Shown here in pieces: positions 44,285-51,474 of a DNA stretch of 64,000 nt. The position numbers and the translations under genes are program-made. The notes below the pieces were generated by a model, which saw nothing but the letters and a program-made list of their open reading frames with translations, was not told the origin of the DNA and made no database searches. The first letter of the stretch is position 1, and every line of letters starts with the position of its first letter. Origin of the DNA: Spirochaetaceae bacterium (GTDB taxonomy: Bacteria; Spirochaetota; Spirochaetia; Treponematales; Treponemataceae). The stretch is from the NCBI GenBank assembly GCA_017416145.1, contig JAFQDD010000016.1, positions 124,001-188,000 on the forward strand, in the 5' to 3' direction.

Positions 44285-44696
44285 AGTTTTTGTAGATTCC
44301 GATGTGATTTTAGATTTACTTGCTCATCGTCTTCCTCATTTTCACTTTTCGGCCTTGTTGTTTACCTTTGCTGATATGAAAAAACTAGAACTTTACACCT
44401 CCCCAACAGTGTTTTGTAACGTGTTTTATATTTTACGAAAAGAATTAGGCATAGAAAAAGCAAAGGAGGCTCTACGGAAACTGAGACTAATTGTAAATAT
44501 CATTGATTCTACAGAAAAAACAATTGACCGAGCTTTAAACTCAGACTTTTCGGATTTTGAAGACGCAATCCAATGTTACACCGCAGAAAATCATAATATT
44601 TCTGTGATTTTAACCAGAAACATAAAAGACTATAAAGCAGGAAATATTTTGGTTCAAAGCCCAGAAGTGTTTTTATGCAGCAAAGGCTTGATTTAG
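44277..44696 (+). CDS. PIN-domain toxin (VapC-like ribonuclease)
   Basis: This 139-residue PIN-fold nuclease has acidic residues in VFVDSDVILDLL (Asp7, Asp9), SDFEDAIQ (about 95-98) and the late TRNIKDY, arranged as the Mg-binding cluster of VapC-type toxins. AAAGG lies within the antitoxin gene seven bases before its ATG. Likely targets are tRNA or rRNA, by family. Confidence 0.85.
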   Translation: MNKVFVDSDVILDLLAHRLPHFHFSALLFTFADMKKLELYTSPTVFCNVFYILRKELGIEKAKEALRKLRLIVNIIDSTEKTIDRALNSDFSDFEDAIQCYTAENHNISVILTRNIKDYKAGNILVQSPEVFLCSKGLI

Positions 44697-44736
44697 AAAA
44701 AGTGAGCTATGAAAAGACGATTTTTCCACAAAAAAA

Positions 44737-46104
44737 CTAGCGAATATCTGTCATTTTATTTACGTTAATAATTTTTATTTCTGAAAGATTTTTTAATTTT
44801 TCCTCATAAAAGGTCTTTTTTTGAGGTTCGTCTATTTTATCACTTATAAAAATCAGTTTTTCATAGATTTCTGGGAGAACTTCAATATTATTTATTGTTT
44901 CATATTCTATGCATTTTTCAAAATCAATGAATGCTTGATTGTATTCTTTCAGGTCAAACTCAACTAAAGCCAACCAATATAAACACCATACATCTTCTTG
45001 ATAATAAGAAAATGCTTTTTCTAGCATATTTTTGGTGTATTCCAAATCTAGTTTTTCATATCCGTAAATATAATCTTCAATTCCAGAATCAACCATAAAC
45101 TTGTGGTAATTTCTAAGACAATTTATATCATTAGAAAATTGGATTTCCTGTTGGGAAACATAATTTTGCAAATTTTCCAGAGCTATTTCTAAATCATCTT
45201 TTTGAGCCCAAAAATCATAAGAGAAATTGTCTTTATACATCATTTTCAAATAATAAATACAATTAAGGAACTCCCTTTCATCTGACAAAGAATCACAAAA
45301 ATCCGTTGAAAACAAATTACCACTTTTTGCATATTCCAAAAGATGGTTTATAAGAACTTGTGTATTTTCTTTTGAATCAATAAATTGATAACAAATTCCA
45401 TAAGAAGGATTTTTTTGCTGTTTGATTAAATAATCGTATTTAGTAAAAGAATTCTGTTTTTCAATATACGAAAACTCATTATCCTCAAGAGAGTAATCAA
45501 AATTTATACTAACAAAATCTTCATAATTTTTATTTAGTCTTTGTCCTAAAGTTTCCCATTTTCTATTGATATTTTTTTTGCTACCGTGATCGTATCCATA
45601 AAAAATAAGTATTTTTTCTTCCTTTGGGATAGTGTGATAAAGGTCTTCAATAAAATTATAACTTGCAGTGTCTCGAAGATTTAGTTTTTCATAATATTCA
45701 TAATTTTCAATATCTTTTTCGAGCAAAAATTCTTCTGGATTATAAATCTTTAGTTTTTCAGATTCAGAAACACCAGCGTTTATTTCTTCAATTTTTTGAG
45801 ATAGAAAAACGTCTTCATACTTACTTCCTGCTACTGACCAAGGAAAAAAACAATAGAAATTGTAGTTGACATCTTTGGGATTTCTTAGAGAAAAACCTTC
45901 CATGCAAATATGTCTTACACCACAGGTATACAAGGTTTCCAAATTTTCTATCAAATAAAGTCTTGGATTAATTATTGAATGATTTTCCCCAATAAATATA
46001 ATTTTATTTTCATTGATAATTGTATTTAAGTCTACTTTTTGCTTTTCACAGGAAACAAGAGAAAATAAAACAATAAAAATAAATAAGGAAACACGTTTTA
46101 CCAT
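44737..46104 (-). CDS. Lipoprotein with ChaN/EreA-like domain and TPR-like C-terminus
   Basis: This 455-residue protein has a lipoprotein signal ending LFSLVSC (Cys19). Residues 30-75 (KIIFIGENHSIINPRLYLIENL, HICMEGFSL) carry the conserved Glu-Asn-His of the ChaN/EreA/TraB-like fold, and a later YGYDHGSK offers another His. Residues about 365-410 (LEKAFSYYQEDVWCLYWLA, EYNQAFIDFEKCIEYE) look like tetratricopeptide repeats. Enzyme activity is unproven. GAGG precedes the ATG. Confidence 0.6.
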   Translation of the reverse strand: MVKRVSLFIFIVLFSLVSCEKQKVDLNTIINENKIIFIGENHSIINPRLYLIENLETLYTCGVRHICMEGFSLRNPKDVNYNFYCFFPWSVAGSKYEDVFLSQKIEEINAGVSESEKLKIYNPEEFLLEKDIENYEYYEKLNLRDTASYNFIEDLYHTIPKEEKILIFYGYDHGSKKNINRKWETLGQRLNKNYEDFVSINFDYSLEDNEFSYIEKQNSFTKYDYLIKQQKNPSYGICYQFIDSKENTQVLINHLLEYAKSGNLFSTDFCDSLSDEREFLNCIYYLKMMYKDNFSYDFWAQKDDLEIALENLQNYVSQQEIQFSNDINCLRNYHKFMVDSGIEDYIYGYEKLDLEYTKNMLEKAFSYYQEDVWCLYWLALVEFDLKEYNQAFIDFEKCIEYETINNIEVLPEIYEKLIFISDKIDEPQKKTFYEEKLKNLSEIKIINVNKMTDIR

Positions 46105-46163
46105 TTATCGCCTCTTTATTATTCTATCCCCGAAAATGCGAAAAAGCAAATTATCACATTTTT

Positions 46164-46910
46164 CTATCCATGCACAATCTCTAGGTTATCTGGCTGGACT
46201 TTGCAAGGTAAAAACCACACTTCAACACCTGCTTTTTGTGCATTTTCCAAAGCGATAGCGAATTCTGGGTGAGTTTTTGTGTTGGGTAAAACTTTTTCCA
46301 CGCCTTCCATTTGAATTACAAAAGCCAAAATTGCCTTATAACCTTTAGAAATCGCCGTGGCAAGTTCATTAAGATGTTTTACACCACGTTCCGTTGGAGC
46401 GTCTGGAAAATATCCCACGCCCTCAATTTCCAAAGTACAGCCCTTCACTTCCATAAGGATTTTTTCGGTTTTCCCTGTGGCTTCATCAGTTTTTTCCATG
46501 TAGAAGTCGAAACGAGAATTTCCAAAAGTGTACTCTGGCTTGATTTTGCTGTAACCTTGGGTTTGAAGCCACTCTAGCACAACCTTGTTTGGCGCTTGGC
46601 TATCAATGTTAAACAAAAGAGATTTTTCCCCACCGTCTTTCATTCGCTTTCGAAAAGCCACAGGATAATTTTCCCAGTTAGAAACTTGGTCGTAGCGTTT
46701 TTCCACAGCCACCAAATCGTACAAAGTTTTTCGATTGGGATTTTCAGATTTTTCAAGATAAACAGTGCACCCCGGAATAAGAAGCTCTCTACATCGCCCA
46801 GTATTTTTTACGTGAACAGTTTCTTCCGTGCCGTCCAAAAGACGAACCTGTGCAATAAAGCGATTTGGCCGAGAAAGAAAGGTTGCGGTGGTGATGTTAC
46901 AATATTTCAT
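46164..46910 (-). CDS. sfsA: SfsA family nuclease/regulatory protein
   Basis: This 248-residue SfsA protein has an N-terminal OB-like domain (RFIAQVRLLDG, HVKNTGRCRELLIPG) and a C-terminal PD-(D/E)XK-like core (FDFYMEK, ILMEVKGCTLE, PDAPTERGVKHLNEL). The name comes from sugar fermentation stimulation in E. coli; a nucleic-acid cleaving role is suggested by the fold. It is single, just upstream of the lipoprotein gene. Confidence 0.93.
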   Translation of the reverse strand: MKYCNITTATFLSRPNRFIAQVRLLDGTEETVHVKNTGRCRELLIPGCTVYLEKSENPNRKTLYDLVAVEKRYDQVSNWENYPVAFRKRMKDGGEKSLLFNIDSQAPNKVVLEWLQTQGYSKIKPEYTFGNSRFDFYMEKTDEATGKTEKILMEVKGCTLEIEGVGYFPDAPTERGVKHLNELATAISKGYKAILAFVIQMEGVEKVLPNTKTHPEFAIALENAQKAGVEVWFLPCKVQPDNLEIVHG

Positions 46911-46932
46911 TTTTTAGTAAATCTCATAATAC

Positions 46933-46973
46933 AGGTAGTCAAGGGTCACTTCGCTCAAGCCCTTGACTCACCT
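46933..46973. repeat. Strong bulged hairpin between sfsA and the Dabb gene
   Basis: AGTCAAGGG (46937-46945) pairs perfectly with CCCTTGACT (46960-46968), extended by AGGT/ACCT across a one-base bulge. No T-run follows on either strand, so it is not a standard terminator. Confidence 0.65.
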
Positions 46974-46988
46974 TTGTTTAGAGGCTAA

Positions 46989-47297
46989 CTAAAGTATAGC
47001 CTCGAAATCTAAGCAACTTCTACTTGCAGTAAAAGGTCGCACTTTTTCATCAGCTACTTTTACGTGTTCTGGATGTTTTGCATAAGCCTTCAATGCCTCA
47101 AAAGATTCAAAACTGGAATCCAACATTACATCCGCATTAGAAGTTTCAAGCCGCCCCTCAGTCACCACCTTAATTTCCAATAGCCCAGGAATTTTCCCCG
47201 CCAAACCTTCTAGCCCAGCCTTAATCCCAGCTTTCACTTGTGTTTTTTCATCCTCAGGCATTTCTTTCAAAGTCCATAAAATAACATGTTTTACCAT
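46989..47297 (-). CDS. Dabb domain (stress-responsive A/B barrel) protein
   Basis: This 102-residue dimeric alpha-beta barrel protein starts MVKHVILWTLKE and has SFESFEALKAYAKHPEHVKV, the core of the Dabb family. Function is unknown across bacteria. The ATG at 47297 has GAGGGA upstream; a longer start at 47330 is less likely. Confidence 0.85.
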   Translation of the reverse strand: MVKHVILWTLKEMPEDEKTQVKAGIKAGLEGLAGKIPGLLEIKVVTEGRLETSNADVMLDSSFESFEALKAYAKHPEHVKVADEKVRPFTASRSCLDFEAIL

Positions 47298-47380
47298 TTT
47301 TCCCTCGGTTTTTATTAGTTTTTCTAACATTTTACCACAAAAGTAACATTTATAAAAATTTCAAAAATTTTTTTTTTCTC

Positions 47381-47451
47381 TTGACTTCTTATTTTTTTAG
47401 TATTATATTTAACTTAATTAGATTGTATACAATCTAATTAAGTTAAATATA
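47381..47451 (+). promoter_or_regulatory. Glutathione peroxidase promoter with a 48-bp perfect palindrome
   Basis: TTGACT (47381-47386), 17 bases, then TATATT (47404-47409). A perfect palindrome, centred on GTATAC, spans 47404-47451 over the -10 and start site. Its core AGATTGTATACAATCT contains OhrR-like TACAAT/ATTGTA halves. It should be the operator of the downstream OhrR-type repressor. Confidence 0.75.
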
Positions 47452-47471
47452 TCTATTTATAGGAGATACTA

Positions 47472-48011
47472 ATGAATATTTACGATTTTTCAGTAAAAAC
47501 TAGAAAAGGAGAAGATGTTTCTCTATCAAACTACAAAGGCAAAGTTTTGCTTATTGTAAATACAGCAACAGGTTGCGGATTTACTCCACAATATGACGAA
47601 TTACAAGATTTATACGATGAATTCAAAGACCAGGGACTTGAAATCCTAGATTTCCCTTGTAATCAATTTGCAAACCAAGCCCCAGGAGATGACGAAGAAA
47701 TTCATTCATTTTGCACAGGTCGGTACGGCATCACATTCCCACAATTTGCAAAAGTCGATGTAAACGGAGATAACGCAATTCCACTTTTCAAATGGCTTAC
47801 AGAAAACACAACTTTTAAAGGTTTCGGTAATTCTCCAATGGGAATGCTGCTCTCAATTGCAGTAAAAAAAAGCGACAAAGAATACAAAAACAACGGTAAT
47901 ATCAAGTGGAATTTCACAAAATTTTTAATCGATAGAAATGGAAATATTGTAGAACGATTTGAACCAACCGATATGAAAAATCTAAAATCAAAAATTCAAG
48001 AAAATATTTAA
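47472..48011 (+). CDS. Glutathione peroxidase family thiol peroxidase
   Basis: This 179-residue thioredoxin-fold peroxidase has the peroxidatic Cys35 in [24 protein letters not shown] and [11 protein letters not shown] (Gln and Trp of the tetrad). It reduces organic hydroperoxides, usually with thioredoxin in bacteria. AGGAGA lies upstream. It is the first gene of a redox module with a TSCPD protein and an OhrR-type regulator. Confidence 0.93.
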   Translation: MNIYDFSVKTRKGEDVSLSNYKGKVLLIVNTATGCGFTPQYDELQDLYDEFKDQGLEILDFPCNQFANQAPGDDEEIHSFCTGRYGITFPQFAKVDVNGDNAIPLFKWLTENTTFKGFGNSPMGMLLSIAVKKSDKEYKNNGNIKWNFTKFLIDRNGNIVERFEPTDMKNLKSKIQENI

Positions 48012-48035
48012 TCATCACTTTTTTAAGGAGAAAAA

Positions 48036-48290
48036 ATGCACTACGAATATTTACCAGAAAATGTATGTACACAGAAAATTAGTTTTGATATCAATGATGA
48101 TAAAATCACGAATATCCAATTCACAGGTGGTTGTAACGGCAACTTAAAAGCCATTTCAAAATTACTAGATGGAAGTTCTGTTGATTTTATCGAAAATAAA
48201 CTTTTGGGAAACACTTGCGGTCGTCGTCCAACTTCCTGTGCAGATCAACTTGCAAAAGCCGTTCGAGCGGCACACAATTCCCAACAATAA
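48036..48290 (+). CDS. TSCPD domain-containing protein
   Basis: This 84-residue protein has conserved CNGNLKAISKLLDG and GNTCGRRPTSCADQLAKAV, the TSCPD signature found alone or at the end of ribonucleotide reductases. The function is unknown. AAGGAG lies seven bases before its ATG. It is co-transcribed with the peroxidase. Confidence 0.88.
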   Translation: MHYEYLPENVCTQKISFDINDDKITNIQFTGGCNGNLKAISKLLDGSSVDFIENKLLGNTCGRRPTSCADQLAKAVRAAHNSQQ

Positions 48291-48295
48291 CACAC

Positions 48296-48384
48296 AATTG
48301 GACTATCTCTAATTTTTACCAAGATTAATTTTCATTGATATTTGAAAAAAAAATTAAATATGATAAAATAGACATAGTCCAATT
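48296..48384. promoter_or_regulatory. Promoter of the OhrR-type gene flanked by an 11-bp inverted repeat
   Basis: TTGATA (48335-48340) and TATGAT (48359-48364, 18-base spacer) form the promoter. AATTGGACTAT (48296-48306) and ATAGTCCAATT (48374-48384) are perfect inverted arms, the right one just after the expected start site. Confidence 0.55.
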
Positions 48385-48398
48385 TAATGGGGGAAAAT

Positions 48399-48842
48399 AT
48401 GTCAGAACAAACTTTTGATTGCTTAAAACTTGAAAACCAACTTTGCTTTCCATTGTACGCAGCATCTCGGGAAATCATCAAAAAATATCGCCCTCATTTA
48501 GAAAAACTGGATTTAACTTACACACAATACATAGCAATGATGGTTTTTTGGGAAGAAAAACGTATTAATGTAAAAGACCTTGGAAAAAAACTTTTTTTAG
48601 ATTCAGGAACCTTAACTCCTGTGTTAAAATCTTTAGAAGCAAAAGGTTACGTTTTTCGCTCACGATTACCAGAAGACGAACGTGTTGTAATGGTAGAAAT
48701 CACAGAATTAGGCGAATCTCTCAAAGAAAAAGCTGTAACAGTCCCAGAAGCTCTAACCTCTTGCGTACCACTTCCAAAAGAAGAAGCCCTTCAACTTTTC
48801 CAGCTTTTAAACAAGCTATTAAATATTATCAGTGAAAATTGA
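48399..48842 (+). CDS. ohrR: OhrR-type MarR family redox repressor
   Basis: This 147-residue winged-helix dimer senses organic peroxides. LENQLCFPLYAASREI carries the reactive Cys16 at the place of the OhrR sensing cysteine, followed by LDLTYTQYIAMMVFWEE and LDSGTLTPVLKSLEAKGYV (recognition helix). GGGGG lies five bases before the ATG at 48399; an ATG at 48387 is the alternative. It should repress the peroxidase operon and perhaps itself. Confidence 0.9.
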   Translation: MSEQTFDCLKLENQLCFPLYAASREIIKKYRPHLEKLDLTYTQYIAMMVFWEEKRINVKDLGKKLFLDSGTLTPVLKSLEAKGYVFRSRLPEDERVVMVEITELGESLKEKAVTVPEALTSCVPLPKEEALQLFQLLNKLLNIISEN

Positions 48843-48851
48843 TTTTCAAAA

Positions 48852-49802
48852 TTAAAGCAACTTAAAATCCGGGCCTTCTTCTGTGTTAAAAACTTTCACA
48901 GAACAAGCTTCCATACAAACTTCTTCAGAAAAAGCTAAAATATTCTGACTATATGGAGAAAACAAATCTTCTGGAGAATATGATAAATCCAAAATCGTCT
49001 CTTCCCCTTCTCCACAGGCTCTAGCAAAAGCTCCCTGCAATTTCATTAAATCTTCAACTACAGGAAAAGCGTGAAAAAGTTTTTTTTCTTCGTACTTAAA
49101 CTTCAAAAATGATAAAAGCATTTTTTCAATCACAAGGTGATGTTCAGATTTTGGATTAAAACCAGATTTTAAACTACAATTATTGCATCGTTGCCATTCT
49201 GCAAAATCAGAAAGAAATACAGAAGGTTTTATTCGCAAAGGATTTACCACCGACAAAAACCAAGGAACCGCCCGACCAAAAGTGTAAAAACACTCAATAG
49301 CAAAACAAAGATTTTCCACAGTTTTAATATCCTGAGTAGAAAGCACATTTGTTGGCTTTAAGTTTTCTGTTACAAAGTTAATGTGATTTGGATATTGCAA
49401 AATCATAAAATCCACATAAGATTTAAAACTTTTTATAGAAATATCTTTTAGATTTACCACAAAACCAAATATCAAACCAGCTTCATTTAGCAAATTTGCT
49501 TTTTTTGAAAGATTTTTAGAAAAATTCCCTTCTACTGAATCAAACTCAATATCAAGAGAAGAATAAATCGACGAAAATGCTACAACAGTTTCCCTATCAA
49601 TCATAGAAAGTGGAATTTCAAATTGATATAAAACATCTGGAGCAATTTTTTCAGCCTGAGAAACAAAACGCAACAATTTTTGCTTATTTTCAGTAATGGA
49701 TTTTTGAGAAACTCTAACTTGACGAATTTTCTCCTTTCCTAGAGAAGCCAATTCTTTTTCCAAAGAGTTTTCTGAAAATGTAAAAATCTTATCTTCTTTC
49801 AT
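48852..49802 (-). CDS. Unrecognised conserved-looking protein (316 aa)
   Basis: This soluble 316-residue protein shows alternating strands and helices reminiscent of a TIM barrel (VLYQFEIPLSMID, LIFGFVVNLKDI, NHINFVTENLKP). It has no iron-sulfur cluster motif. CNNC near residue 206 could bind a metal. I do not recognise a family. It lies just downstream of asnA in the same direction (30-base gap). The codon pattern looks genuine. Confidence 0.6.
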   Translation of the reverse strand: MKEDKIFTFSENSLEKELASLGKEKIRQVRVSQKSITENKQKLLRFVSQAEKIAPDVLYQFEIPLSMIDRETVVAFSSIYSSLDIEFDSVEGNFSKNLSKKANLLNEAGLIFGFVVNLKDISIKSFKSYVDFMILQYPNHINFVTENLKPTNVLSTQDIKTVENLCFAIECFYTFGRAVPWFLSVVNPLRIKPSVFLSDFAEWQRCNNCSLKSGFNPKSEHHLVIEKMLLSFLKFKYEEKKLFHAFPVVEDLMKLQGAFARACGEGEETILDLSYSPEDLFSPYSQNILAFSEEVCMEACSVKVFNTEEGPDFKLL

Positions 49803-49832
49803 ATCGATTTCAAATTGATATTTGAAAAAATC

Positions 49833-50870
49833 CTACAACAAATGGATTCCGTTGGCTTTACAAGTTTCTACCATTTCTTGTGGCCAAATACTAACCTGAG
49901 TTTCTCCAATATGAGCTTTTCGCAAGAAATACATACAAAGTCGAGATTGCCCAATACCGCCACCAATAGAAGGAGTTAATTCACCGTTCAAAAGACGCTT
50001 ATGGAAAAACAAGTTTGCTCTCTCTGGGCAACCACGTTCTTCAAGCTGTGCTTTTAGAGATTCAGGAGAAACCCGAATACCCATAGAAGAAAGCTCGAAA
50101 GCCTGTTCCAAAATTGGGTTCCAAACAAGCAAATCCCCATTCAAACCGTGGTGACCATCTCCAGCCTCAGAAATCCAGTCATCGTAGTCTGGAGCACGAC
50201 CATCATGAATAGAACCATCAGCCATTTTCCCACCAATTCCCATAATAAAAACAGCACCATATTGCTTTGCCACAATATTTTCTCTTTCTTTTGGAGTATT
50301 GTTTGGAAAACGACGCTGCAAATCCTCAGCATAAACAAAAGTGATTTCCTCAGGCAAAATCGGAGTAATTTGAGGATATCTATCGTAAATGTAAAATTCA
50401 GTACGTTTTAAACATCTATAAATCTTTTTTACAACATCTTTTAGATAAGATGATGTTCGGTCTAAATCAGTAATAACCTTTTCCCAGTCCCATTGGTCAA
50501 CATACAAAGAGTGAATATTGTCCAATTCTTCATCTGCACGAATAGCGTTCATATCAGTGTAAATACCAAAATCAGCAGGAAGCTCCATATCAGCAATTTT
50601 TACACGCTTCCATTTTGCAAGAGAATGTACAATTTCCATTTTGCTATCATTCAAATCTTTTACAGGAAAAGTTACAGCTCGTTCAACACCATTCAAATCA
50701 TCATTTAACCCAGTATTACATTCAACAAATAAAGGAGCAGTTACACGAGTTAAGTTTAACTCAGTAGAAAGAGCAAGTTGAAAAAAATCTTTAATCATTA
50801 CAATAGCATGTTCAGTTTCTTTAACAGAAAGCAAAGATTTGTAACCCTGTGGTATAAATGTTTTAGACAT
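49833..50870 (-). CDS. asnA: Aspartate-ammonia ligase (asparagine synthetase A)
   Basis: This 345-residue class II synthetase-fold enzyme makes asparagine from aspartate, ammonia and ATP. Conserved segments are NDDLNGVERAVTF, HSLAKWKR, GIYTDMNAIR, HSLYVDQWDWE, MGIGGKMADG and GGGIGQSRLCM. I start at the ATG at 50870 with GGAG six bases upstream; an in-frame TTG at 50882 is unlikely. It is ammonia-dependent, unlike AsnB. Confidence 0.95.
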   Translation of the reverse strand: MSKTFIPQGYKSLLSVKETEHAIVMIKDFFQLALSTELNLTRVTAPLFVECNTGLNDDLNGVERAVTFPVKDLNDSKMEIVHSLAKWKRVKIADMELPADFGIYTDMNAIRADEELDNIHSLYVDQWDWEKVITDLDRTSSYLKDVVKKIYRCLKRTEFYIYDRYPQITPILPEEITFVYAEDLQRRFPNNTPKERENIVAKQYGAVFIMGIGGKMADGSIHDGRAPDYDDWISEAGDGHHGLNGDLLVWNPILEQAFELSSMGIRVSPESLKAQLEERGCPERANLFFHKRLLNGELTPSIGGGIGQSRLCMYFLRKAHIGETQVSIWPQEMVETCKANGIHLL

Positions 50871-50999
50871 TGAAATCTCCAAATCAAGTAAAAGTATAAG
50901 TATTTATATCACTTTGAAGAAAAATACGCAATAAAATATGTAAATGAAAAGTATATTAGAAAAGAAAAATAAGAAACAAAATTTTTAAATAACCATCTA
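50871..50999. other. AT-rich region upstream of asnA
   Basis: This stretch probably holds the minus-strand asnA promoter, but I see no clear consensus. From 51000 the composition switches abruptly to GC-rich tandem repeats. Confidence 0.4.
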
Positions 51000-51290
51000 C
51001 CCACGGCACACTTGAAAAACCGTGCCTAACCATCCAGCCCAATCCCGTGAGCCATACACGGTGGCAACGTTCGTTCAGAATGCCACCTGAGTTTTCAAAC
51101 CCCATCACGCAAGCCACCCACGGCACGCTGGAACAGCCGTGCCTAACATCTATCCCAATCCCGTTAGCCATACACGGTGGCAACGTTCGTTCAGAACGCC
51201 ACCTGAGTTTTCAAGCCCCATCACGCAAGCCACCCACGGTACGCTGGAACAGCCGTGTCTGACATCTATCCCAGTCACGTGAGCCATCAA
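51000..51290 (+). repeat. 116/117-bp GC-rich tandem repeat array, 2.5 units
   Basis: Units start with CCCACGG at 51000, 51117 and 51233. Each contains a first hairpin (GGCACG/CGTGCC in unit 2, 51122-51143) and, in units 1 and 2, a second one (GGTGGC/GCCACC, 51176-51203, with inner GTTC/GAAC). Differences between units keep pairing if the plus strand is the RNA. The 116-bp period breaks any reading frame, so it is not coding. Confidence 0.8.
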
Positions 51291-51319
51291 CCCCAGAAAC
51301 CAGAACAATCCCCCTTGCC

Positions 51320-51470
51320 CAGAGTCCAGAGGGCGGCAGCCCTTTGGTCGTGCAAGGAAAGGTCGGGGGTTTGGGGGTAGGAAAAACTACGCTTCGAAAG
51401 TAGTTGGTTTTCCTACCCCCAAATTTTACCAGCTTTAGCAAAGCTGATTCCCCCTCAAAAACTTGAGAAA
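51320..51470 (+). repeat. Structured repeat, family A copy 2
   Basis: Four hairpins match A1 in order and spacing: CCAGAGGGC/GCCCTTTGG (51326-51347), a 13-bp stem from 51373-51385 with 51408-51420, CAGCTTT-AGC-AAAGCTG (51430-51446), and CTCAA/TTGAG (51454-51467). It abuts the end of the permease gene and follows the tandem array. Confidence 0.75.
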
Positions 51471-51474
51471 AGCC

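Noticed and set aside
48296-48384. Inverted repeat as a terminator of the TSCPD gene
   Set aside because: The arms are 67 bases apart, no T-run follows, and a promoter lies between them.
51000-51290. Tandem repeats as a CRISPR array
   Set aside because: Units of 116-117 bp are similar along their whole length with no unique spacers, and no cas genes are present.
50956-51441. Minus-strand open frames of about 75 codons across the tandem repeats and element A2
   Set aside because: They follow the repeat sequence, the 116-bp period breaks the frame, and no ribosome site is present.
34992-51470. Repeat families A and B as HEARO/IscB or TnpB guide RNA remnants
   Set aside because: No transposase, IscB or TnpB fragment is visible beside any copy, and I cannot match the fixed blocks to those RNAs from memory; left unnamed.
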